Shown here: piece after piece, positions 6,489 through 12,525 of the stretch
How the letters are laid out: every line of letters begins with the position of its first letter
How positions within the stretch are numbered: position 1 is the stretch's first letter
Assembly (NCBI GenBank): GCA_944376955.1
Contig: CALWEB010000108.1
Span: forward strand, 1-17,647
DNA from: an uncultured Agathobaculum sp.
GTDB lineage: Bacteria; Bacillota; Clostridia; Oscillospirales; Butyricicoccaceae
Reading direction: 5' to 3'
DNA: 17,647 bases
The notes under the pieces: generated by a model
Told to the model about the DNA's origin: nothing
The model's input: the letters and a program-made list of their open reading frames with translations, nothing else
Databases searched by the model: none
Position numbers and translations under genes: made by a program

Positions 6489-7181
6489 TTATCCGAACAG
6501 CACCGAGCCAAACGAAACCAGCAGCGCGGTCAGCAGGCCGGCAACGCCGATGGCAAGGCCGCTCATGGCGCCCTCGGTTTCCCCCAGTTCGAGCGCACGC
6601 GATGTACCGACTGCGTGCGCTGCTGTGCCAATCGACAGCCCCATCTGCACCGGATTGCGTACACCAATGCACTTGAGGAAGGTCGGCAGCAGGATGGCGC
6701 CGACGATGCCGGTGAATACCACCGCGATGGCGGTGATTGGGGCAAGGCCGCCCAGCATTTCGGAAAGCGCAACGGCAATCGGCGTGGTGACCGACTTGGG
6801 CACAAGCGCTCGGGTGGTCAGATCGGACAGGCCGAACAGCCGACTGAACAGCAGCACGCTCAGGATGGAGGTGAGCGACCCCACCAGTGCGCCCGCGAGG
6901 ATGGGCACCAGGTTTTTGCGCAGCACATCCAGCTTGCGGTAGATCGGTACGGCAAGCGCGACCGTCGCCGGGGTCAGGAAGAAGGCGATCAGCTGCCCGG
7001 CGCTTTCATATGTTTGGTAGGTGGTGCCGGTCGCAACCAGCAGCACGCCCACCAGCAGGGCGGCGATCAGCAGCGGATTGCAAAGCGGCGAGCCGGTCTT
7101 TTGCTGGATTTTGACACCCAGCGCATAACAGCCGATGGATAGCGCCATCCAGAAGGTGGAGGAGGAAAGCAGTTCAGTCAT
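6489..7181 (-). CDS. lrgB: LrgB/CidB-family membrane protein (antiholin-like)
   Basis: A 230-residue polytopic membrane protein matching LrgB. Conserved blocks are FFLTPATVALAVPIYR (67-82), PKSVTTPIA (128-136) and GTAAHAVGTSRA followed by LGETEGAMSGLA (185-210). Hydrophobic segments are visible at about 10-22, 35-51, 63-80, 91-112, 147-170 and 204-228. LrgAB in Staphylococcus modulates murein hydrolase activity and autolysis; homologues elsewhere carry pyruvate or glycolate. The ATG at 7181 is chosen over an upstream in-frame start because GAGGAGG lies about 9 bases before it. It overlaps lrgA by 8 bases. Last gene of the DUF4364-lrgA-lrgB operon, ending at a bidirectional terminator. Confidence 0.92.
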   Translation of the reverse strand: MTELLSSSTFWMALSIGCYALGVKIQQKTGSPLCNPLLIAALLVGVLLVATGTTYQTYESAGQLIAFFLTPATVALAVPIYRKLDVLRKNLVPILAGALVGSLTSILSVLLFSRLFGLSDLTTRALVPKSVTTPIAVALSEMLGGLAPITAIAVVFTGIVGAILLPTFLKCIGVRNPVQMGLSIGTAAHAVGTSRALELGETEGAMSGLAIGVAGLLTALLVSFGSVLFG

Positions 7182-7551
7182 GGTCAAACGCCTCCTCGCT
7201 TTCGCGGTTCTGCAAGCGGAATACAATGTGTACGGTGAAGGCTGTTGCAGCGGCCGTACACAGCGTAGTCAGGATACAGACGGCCAGAATGGCCAAGATT
7301 TCGCTTTTGATCTGTGCGAAGATCTCCAGCACGCCCAGACAGGCGGGCAGGAAGAAAAACGCCATGTTTTGCAGCAGGAAATCCGCCGTATGCTCCACAT
7401 GGTGCAGCCGGATGGGACCAAAGATCAACAACAGGAGCAGCAGTGTCAGCCCAAGCACATTGCTGGGCAGCGCACCGCGCAGCAGAATGGAAAGCGCGTC
7501 GCCTGCGACGCAGCAGGCGAGCAGTACGCCCAGTTGCTTGATGTAGTTCAA
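7174..7551 (-). CDS. lrgA: LrgA/CidA-family holin-like protein, TTG start
   Basis: A 125-residue membrane protein with the size and layout of LrgA/CidA. Four hydrophobic segments lie at about 7-23, 32-46, 58-78 and 84-111, and include ALPSNVLGLTLLLLLL and NMAFFFLPACLGV. The tail is short and acidic. The start appears to be TTG at 7551, because there is no ATG before Met63, which lies inside the protein. Its TTGA overlaps the TGA stop of the upstream DUF4364 gene, and no good ribosome site precedes it. Translation therefore probably depends on ribosomes finishing that gene. LrgA and LrgB are thought to act together in the membrane. Confidence 0.9.
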   Translation of the reverse strand: MNYIKQLGVLLACCVAGDALSILLRGALPSNVLGLTLLLLLLIFGPIRLHHVEHTADFLLQNMAFFFLPACLGVLEIFAQIKSEILAILAVCILTTLCTAAATAFTVHIVFRLQNRESEEAFDHD

Positions 7552-8102
7552 GGGGTTTCGTCTTCTTTCTCGGTTTCGTAGTCTGCGGTCATGGCGGCCA
7601 GCAAGGTCCGGTAAACCGCCTCCGCGTTGTTTTTGAAAGTGCGTTCCAGCATGGCAGCCTGCCCGCGGCTGACCACAGCCATTTCGATGGCAAATACCTG
7701 CTCCATTTCCATGCGGACGGTCAGGTCGTTGGGCGCGTGTTCGGTCACCACCGTGTGGATTGCCGCATCCCGCCGGATCTGGCGCACCACCCGCAAGGCG
7801 GAACGCTGTGCTGCTTCGCGCACCGGGTAGGGCAGCTGCTTTTCGAACACGCGGATGGCCTCGCGGCCTTTGTCCGTGATCTGGTAGGCAGGTTCGGTTT
7901 CACCGGGCACTTCCGCAATGTGGCCGGTGGGTAGCATTTCATAAAATGCCTCGCTCAGCTCGAAATAGCCAAAGCCTTCGTCGCACCAGGTCGTCAGGTC
8001 AACGACCGTGCTGAAGCTGACCGGAAAGGGCAGCAGATCCATGGCGAACAGGATGAGAAATTTGATGTCCTCCTTGGAGTGGATAAAGCCGTGACGGACC
8101 AT
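7548..8102 (-). CDS. DUF4364-type winged-helix protein, likely regulator of lrgAB
   Basis: A 184-residue protein. The N-terminal half fits a winged helix-turn-helix of the DUF4364 type: a helix KEDIKFLILFAMDLLPFPVS (10-29), then a second helical part and a YQITDKGREAI turn (73-83) typical of the wing. The C-terminal half (90-170) is a mixed domain probably used for dimerisation or sensing. No membrane segment is present. The ATG at 8102 is chosen because AAGGGAGG lies 9 bases upstream. The frame stays open much further upstream, but that extension crosses the promoter and a divergent gene. It is first in an operon with lrgA and lrgB. Regulation of lrgAB is inferred from position only; in other Firmicutes that role is played by LytSR. 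Confidence 0.8.
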   Translation of the reverse strand: MVRHGFIHSKEDIKFLILFAMDLLPFPVSFSTVVDLTTWCDEGFGYFELSEAFYEMLPTGHIAEVPGETEPAYQITDKGREAIRVFEKQLPYPVREAAQRSALRVVRQIRRDAAIHTVVTEHAPNDLTVRMEMEQVFAIEMAVVSRGQAAMLERTFKNNAEAVYRTLLAAMTADYETEKEDETP

Positions 8103-8140
8103 GTGTGCAAGCCTCCCTTGTGAGCAAAATTGCATTGAGT

Positions 8141-8169
8141 AGTATACCCCAAAAAGCAGGAAAAAGCAA
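8141..8169 (-). promoter_or_regulatory. Sigma-A-type promoter of the DUF4364-lrgAB operon
   Basis: On the minus strand, TTGCTT (8169-8164) and TATACT (8146-8141) are 17 bases apart. The -10 box ends 38 bases before the start codon, with a good ribosome site between. Confidence 0.75.
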
Positions 8170-8181
8170 TCGGCTGAGCGG

Positions 8182-8237
8182 ACAAGGATAGATGCCTTGT
8201 GGCGGTTTTCCTTTGTCTGTTTTTGACGGAAAACCGC
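8182..8237. promoter_or_regulatory. Two inverted repeats between divergent promoters
   Basis: ACAAGG (8182-8187) and CCTTGT (8195-8200) form a 6-base palindrome with a 7-base spacer, just upstream of the minus-strand -35 box. GCGGTTTTCC (8202-8211) and GGAAAACCGC (8228-8237) form a perfect 10-base inverted repeat with a 16-base spacer. They are plausible operators for a dimeric regulator such as the DUF4364 protein, but no binding is shown. Confidence 0.4.
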
Positions 8238-8249
8238 ACAAAGAACGGG

Positions 8250-8263
8250 CGAACGGATGTACG
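8250..8263 (+). promoter_or_regulatory. Candidate LexA/SOS box upstream of the GNAT-radC-uvrB-uvrA operon
   Basis: CGAACGGATGTACG matches the Gram-positive SOS box CGAAC-N4-GTTCG with one mismatch (A for T in the right half). It lies 30 bases upstream of the -35 box of the operon that encodes UvrB and UvrA, classical SOS genes in Bacillus subtilis. The position upstream of, rather than over, the core promoter is a weakness. Confidence 0.45.
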
Positions 8264-8293
8264 ATTTTTGGCAGAGGGCTCGGCAAAAACCGG

Positions 8294-8322
8294 TTGAACA
8301 ACCAAGGCGTGCGCGGTATAAT
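8294..8322 (+). promoter_or_regulatory. Sigma-A-type promoter of the GNAT-radC-uvrB-MBL-uvrA operon
   Basis: TTGAAC (8294-8299) and perfect TATAAT (8317-8322) are 17 bases apart. The start codon at 8364 lies 41 bases beyond the -10 box, with AGGAGA before the ATG. Confidence 0.8.
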
Positions 8323-8363
8323 GAAATGAAAAGACGGAAACTATCGCAACAGGAGAGAAATAC

Positions 8364-8963
8364 ATGCCGGAAGTTGTTTTGCGCGCCGCGGAAGAGAGCG
8401 ATGCGGCGGAAATGCTGGCGCTGTACGCGCCGTATGTGATCCAGACCACCGTGTCGAGCGAATATGAGCCGCCCACGCTCGAGCAATTCCTTGGGCGGAT
8501 GCGCACCTATGGGGAGCGCCTGCCGTGGCTCGTGTGTACGATTGACGGGGAGGTGGTCGGTTACGGCTACGCTTCGCCCCACCGTACCCGCGCGGCCTAT
8601 CAGTGGTCGGTCGAGACGTCGATCTATGTTGCACAGGAGTGGCACCGGCATGGCATTGCAGGCGCCATCTATGCGGCACTGTTTGAACTGCTTGCCATGC
8701 AGGGATACTATAACATCTATGTCGGTATCACGTCGCCAAACGAGCGGTCGATGAAATTCCACAAGGCGATGGGATTTATCATCTCGGGTGCCTATCAGGA
8801 GAGCATGTACAAGTTCGGCCAGTGGCGGGATGTGCTGTGGATGGGCAAGAGCCTGCGCCCGCATGAGGGCGAGCCGCAGCCGACCGTCCCGTTCCCGGAG
8901 ATCAAGGACAGCCCGCTCGTTGCCCGTGCGCTGCGGCAGGCTGAGCAGCGGATTCATCTGTAA
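8364..8963 (+). CDS. GNAT N-acetyltransferase, phosphinothricin-acetyltransferase-like
   Basis: A 199-residue GNAT protein of the Pat/Bar-MnaT type, which acetylate small amines such as methionine sulfoximine or phosphinothricin using acetyl-CoA. It opens with LRAAEESDAAEMLALYAPYV, typical of the group, and has VGYGYASP at 65-72. The acetyl-CoA loop is EWHRHGIAGAIY (92-103), followed by the motif-B segment NERSMKFHKAMGF (126-138). FGQWRDVLWMGKSL (151-164) corresponds to the G-x-W-x-D-V-x-x-M element of Pat proteins. The last 30 residues are an extra Pro-rich and charged tail. AGGAGA lies about 7 bases before the ATG. First gene of a repair operon, 20 bases ahead of radC; its link to DNA repair is only positional. 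Confidence 0.85.
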   Translation: MPEVVLRAAEESDAAEMLALYAPYVIQTTVSSEYEPPTLEQFLGRMRTYGERLPWLVCTIDGEVVGYGYASPHRTRAAYQWSVETSIYVAQEWHRHGIAGAIYAALFELLAMQGYYNIYVGITSPNERSMKFHKAMGFIISGAYQESMYKFGQWRDVLWMGKSLRPHEGEPQPTVPFPEIKDSPLVARALRQAEQRIHL

Positions 8964-8983
8964 CACCAAAGGAGGCCGGCCGC

Positions 8984-9688
8984 ATGGCGGAGCAACTGCA
9001 TCAAAACCATCGGGAACGCGTGCTGGAGAAGTTCCGCCGCTTCGGGCTGGACGTGTTCAGCGACCATGAGGTGCTCGAGCTTCTGCTGTTCTTCGCCATC
9101 CCGCGCGTGGACACCAACCCGACCGCGCATCGGTTGCTGGAACGCTTCGGTTCGCTGCACGCGGTGCTGGAAGCGCCGGTCGAACAGCTATGCGAGGTGC
9201 AGGGCATCGGGCCGCGTTCGGCAGACCTGCTCAAGTTGTCGTTTGCCTTGTGTGCGCGCTATCAGCAGGATGTGGCCAAGAGCGAACGGCACAGTGATAA
9301 ACTCAACAGCTATGAAAAAATCGGAGAGTACTTTGTGCCGCAGTTTGCAGGTGAGCAGGATGAGGTGCTGCTGGCTGCGTATCTGGATGGGGCGGGCCGC
9401 GTGATCAAGTGCGAGGAAATTGCCCGCGGCGGACATGCCCATGTGCCGGTGGACGCGTACAAAATCGCCAGCGGCGCGCTGATCTGCCATGCTGCGGGCG
9501 TAGCAGTCGCGCACAACCACCCGAACGGAACGGCGACACCGTCCGAACAGGACATGCTTGCCACGCGGCGGCTCGAGCAGACGCTCGCCGGGCTGGGGCT
9601 GGAATTGGTGGATCACTGCGTCGTGGCACGCGGGAAATATGTGTCGATCTGTAAGTTGCGTGCCGGCCGGATGGGGCAGAGGAGGTAG
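8984..9688 (+). CDS. radC: RadC/UPF0758 family JAMM-domain protein
   Basis: A 234-residue RadC-family protein. The N-terminal part holds a helix-hairpin-helix-like segment EVQGIGPRSADLLK (71-84). The C-terminal MPN/JAMM domain carries HNHPNGTATPSEQD, with putative zinc ligands His177, His179 and Asp190 and with Ser187. The family was once tied to recombination repair, but its biochemical role is unsettled; similar proteins are found on mobile elements as antirestriction-like genes. A very strong AAAGGAGG site lies 8 bases before the ATG at 8984. The stop is 3 bases before the uvrB start, so the pair is certainly co-transcribed. This copy sits in a chromosomal repair operon, which argues against a mobile-element origin. 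Confidence 0.94.
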   Translation: MAEQLHQNHRERVLEKFRRFGLDVFSDHEVLELLLFFAIPRVDTNPTAHRLLERFGSLHAVLEAPVEQLCEVQGIGPRSADLLKLSFALCARYQQDVAKSERHSDKLNSYEKIGEYFVPQFAGEQDEVLLAAYLDGAGRVIKCEEIARGGHAHVPVDAYKIASGALICHAAGVAVAHNHPNGTATPSEQDMLATRRLEQTLAGLGLELVDHCVVARGKYVSICKLRAGRMGQRR

Positions 9689-9691
9689 GAT

Positions 9692-11650
9692 ATGCCGGAT
9701 TTTCAAATTGTAAGCGAATATAAAATGGCGGGCGACCAGCCGGAAGCGGTCGCAAAGCTGGTTGAAGGCATCAACAACGGCCTGACCGAGCAGACCCTGA
9801 TGGGCGTGACCGGCTCGGGCAAGACCTTCACCATGGCCAACATCATCGAGCAGACCCAGCGGCCGACGCTGGTGCTCGCGCATAACAAGACGCTCGCCGC
9901 GCAGCTCTGCACCGAGCTGCGGGAGTTTTTCCCGCATAACGCGGTCGAGTATTTTGTCTCGTATTATGACTATTATCAGCCCGAGGCGTATATCGCCTCG
10001 ACCGATACCTATATTGAAAAAGATTCGGCCATCAATGACGAGATCGACCGTTTGCGCCATTCGGCGACCTCGGCGCTTTCCGAGCGGCGCGATGTGATTA
10101 TCGTCTCGTCCGTGTCGTGCATCTATTCGCTGGGCGACCCGATTGATTATAAGAAAATGGTCATTTCGCTACGCCCCGGCATGGAAATCAGCCGCGAAAC
10201 GCTCATCCACCGGCTGATTGATATCCAGTATGAGCGCAACGATATCGCCTTTGAACGCAACCGCTTCCGCGTGCGCGGCGATACGGTCGAGATTTGGCCG
10301 GTATACTCGGACGAGGATGTGGTGCGCATCGAGTTTTTCGGGGACGAAATCGACCGTATCAGCCGCATCAATCCATTGACCGGTGTGGTGTTGGGCGAAT
10401 TGGGGCACACGGCCATTTTCCCGGCGAGTCACTATGTCACCCCAAAGGACAAATTGCAGGCCGCCATTCAGGATCTCGAGGAGGAACTCCAGCAGCGCAT
10501 TCAATACTTTGAGGAGAACGGCAAGCTGATCGAAGCGCAGCGCATTGCGCAGCGAACGCGGTACGACATTGAAATGCTGCAGGAGATCGGCTTTTGCAGC
10601 GGCATTGAGAACTATTCGCGCGTGCTGTCCCGCCGGGCGCCGGGGTCTGCGCCGTTTACCCTGATCGACTACTTTCCGAAGGATTTCCTGCTGATCGTGG
10701 ACGAGAGCCACGTCACGCTCCCGCAGGTGCGCGCCATGTACCATGGCGACCGCGCCCGCAAGGAAAGCTTGGTGGAAAACGGCTTCCGCCTGCCTTCGGC
10801 CTATGATAACCGCCCGCTTAACTTCGACGAGTTCAACGAGCGATTGAACCAGATCGTCTACGTTTCGGCCACGCCCGGCGAGTACGAGCTGTCGCGCTCG
10901 GGGCAGGTGGTCGAGCAGGTCATCCGCCCGACCGGCCTGCTTGATCCCGAGGTGGTTGTGCGTCCGGTCGAGGGGCAGATCGACGACCTGATTGGTGAAA
11001 TCAACGCGCGCACCGCGAAAGGCGAGCGCGTGTTGGTCACCACCCTGACCAAAAAGATGGCGGAGGATTTGACCGGCTACCTCGAAACCGCGGGCATCAA
11101 GGTGCGCTATATGCACCACGACGTAAAGACGATCGAGCGGCAGGAGCTCGTGCGCGACCTGCGTCTGGGCGTGTTCGATGTACTGGTCGGCATCAACCTG
11201 CTGCGTGAGGGGCTGGATATCCCCGAGGTGTCGCTCGTTGCCATCCTCGACGCGGACAAGGAAGGCTTTTTGCGCTCGGAGACTTCACTTATCCAGACGA
11301 TTGGCCGCGCTGCGCGCAACGAACACGGCATGGTTGTACTGTACGCGGACAGCATCACGCCTTCCATGCGCCGCGCGATGGACGAGACCGAGCGCCGCCG
11401 CGCCTTGCAGGATGCGTTCAATAAAGCGCACGGCATTACGCCAAAATCGGTGCGGAAAAAGGTGCAGGACGTCATCGAAATCACATCCAATGTGCCGACG
11501 AGCAGCAAGAAGAAGCTGCGCACCAAGGGCGAAAAGCAGCAGGAGATCGCCCGCCTGACCAAACAGATGAAGGAAGCGGCCAAAATGCTGGAATTCGAGA
11601 TCGCGGCGCAGCTGCGTGACCAGATCCGGGCATTGGAGGAAGGAAAATGA
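9692..11650 (+). CDS. uvrB: Excinuclease ABC subunit B
   Basis: Full-length UvrB (652 residues; family about 660). It takes over damaged DNA from UvrA, verifies the lesion and recruits UvrC in nucleotide excision repair in the cytoplasm. Visible parts are DQPEA near the start, Walker A GVTGSGKTFT (38-47), the damage-probing beta-hairpin region YYDYYQPEAYIASTDTYIEK, and the helicase DESH box (337-340). Helicase motif V-VI segments NLLREGLDIPEVSLV and QTIGRAARN follow. The C-terminal UVR motif that binds UvrC is about residues 617-652 (ARLTKQMKEAAKMLEFEIAA). The ribosome site GGAGGT lies inside the end of radC. The stop overlaps the start of the MBL gene by four bases (ATGA). A SOS-like box lies upstream of the operon. 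Confidence 0.98.
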   Translation: MPDFQIVSEYKMAGDQPEAVAKLVEGINNGLTEQTLMGVTGSGKTFTMANIIEQTQRPTLVLAHNKTLAAQLCTELREFFPHNAVEYFVSYYDYYQPEAYIASTDTYIEKDSAINDEIDRLRHSATSALSERRDVIIVSSVSCIYSLGDPIDYKKMVISLRPGMEISRETLIHRLIDIQYERNDIAFERNRFRVRGDTVEIWPVYSDEDVVRIEFFGDEIDRISRINPLTGVVLGELGHTAIFPASHYVTPKDKLQAAIQDLEEELQQRIQYFEENGKLIEAQRIAQRTRYDIEMLQEIGFCSGIENYSRVLSRRAPGSAPFTLIDYFPKDFLLIVDESHVTLPQVRAMYHGDRARKESLVENGFRLPSAYDNRPLNFDEFNERLNQIVYVSATPGEYELSRSGQVVEQVIRPTGLLDPEVVVRPVEGQIDDLIGEINARTAKGERVLVTTLTKKMAEDLTGYLETAGIKVRYMHHDVKTIERQELVRDLRLGVFDVLVGINLLREGLDIPEVSLVAILDADKEGFLRSETSLIQTIGRAARNEHGMVVLYADSITPSMRRAMDETERRRALQDAFNKAHGITPKSVRKKVQDVIEITSNVPTSSKKKLRTKGEKQQEIARLTKQMKEAAKMLEFEIAAQLRDQIRALEEGK

Positions 11651-12468
11651 GGATTTTCACGCTCATGGAGGATACCGCGTGCGCGCCGGAGTTTGTCTGC
11701 GAGCATGGCTTGAGCTTTTATATCGAAACAAGCGGTCGCAAGCTGTTGTTTGACATGGGGCAGACCGATCTGTTTTTGCAAAACGCTGCGGCGCGCGGCA
11801 TTGACCTGTCGGCAGTGGATACCGCGTTTGTTTCGCACGGGCACTACGACCACGGTGGCGGACTGGCCGCGTTTTTAAAAATCAACGACCATGCACCGGT
11901 GTATGTGCAGGAAAAGGCATTTGAGCCACATTTTTCTCATAAGCCGGAGGGCATCAAGAACATCGGTTTGGACACGGCGCTGGCTGCCAATCCGCGTTTG
12001 CGGCGCGTGAGCGGCGTAACGCAGATTGACGAAGCACTGACCCTGTTTTCCGACATCACGGGTGCAGACTGCGTCCCACAGGGCAACCGCACGCTGTACG
12101 AGCGGGAGGACGGGCAATACGTTCCCGACCGCTTCCAGCACGAGCAAAGCCTGATGGTACGCGAAGGGGACAAGGCTGTGCTGTTTACCGGCTGCGCCCA
12201 CCGCGGCGTGATCAACATCTGCGCGCGGGCCAAGGAACTGCTCGGCCGCGACCCGGATGTGGTCATCGGCGGGATGCACCTGTTCAGCCCTTCCACCGGC
12301 AAAAGCGAGCCGGATGAGAACATCTGCGCTGTCGGTGAGCGACTCGCAAACACACAGAGCCGTTACTACACCTGCCACTGCACCGGCCCGCACGCCTATG
12401 ACGTGCTGCGGGAAACACTCGGGGAGCGCATCGTGTTCCTGTCTGCAGGCAGTATGGTGGAAATATAA
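11647..12468 (+). CDS. MBL-fold metallohydrolase lodged between uvrB and uvrA
   Basis: A 273-residue metallo-beta-lactamase-fold protein. The metal motif SHGHYDHGGG gives His64, His66, Asp68 and His69. Further likely ligands are His185 (TGCAHRG), His211 (GGMHLF) and His244 (CHCTG). The overall layout matches the COG1237 group, often annotated as a dihydropterin ribofuranosyl-aminobenzene phosphate synthase-like MBL protein; bacterial members are mostly uncharacterised. No signal peptide is present. It starts within the uvrB stop (ATGA overlap), so translation is coupled to uvrB, and it is followed after 57 bases by uvrA. A role in repair, for example as a nuclease or phosphodiesterase, is suggested only by this placement. 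Confidence 0.9.
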   Translation: MRIFTLMEDTACAPEFVCEHGLSFYIETSGRKLLFDMGQTDLFLQNAAARGIDLSAVDTAFVSHGHYDHGGGLAAFLKINDHAPVYVQEKAFEPHFSHKPEGIKNIGLDTALAANPRLRRVSGVTQIDEALTLFSDITGADCVPQGNRTLYEREDGQYVPDRFQHEQSLMVREGDKAVLFTGCAHRGVINICARAKELLGRDPDVVIGGMHLFSPSTGKSEPDENICAVGERLANTQSRYYTCHCTGPHAYDVLRETLGERIVFLSAGSMVEI

Positions 12469-12525
12469 ACGCGGCATGATAACGGATAGAGATTATGACA
12501 AAGTGAGGATGAAGCAGAAAAAGCT

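Noticed and set aside
6390..7142. 250-residue plus-strand open frame opposite lrgB
   Set aside because: Gln/Arg/Gly-rich antisense shadow of lrgB that begins inside the terminator hairpin.
8223..8251. TTGACG at 8223-8228 as an alternative -35 for the repair operon
   Set aside because: No -10-like hexamer lies 16-18 bases downstream, while TTGAAC-17-TATAAT at 8294-8322 is far better.
8103..8969. Long in-frame upstream extension of the DUF4364 gene (473-residue frame 7548-8969, minus)
   Set aside because: It crosses a good promoter and the whole antisense GNAT gene. The ATG at 8102 has a strong ribosome site and gives the family's usual length.
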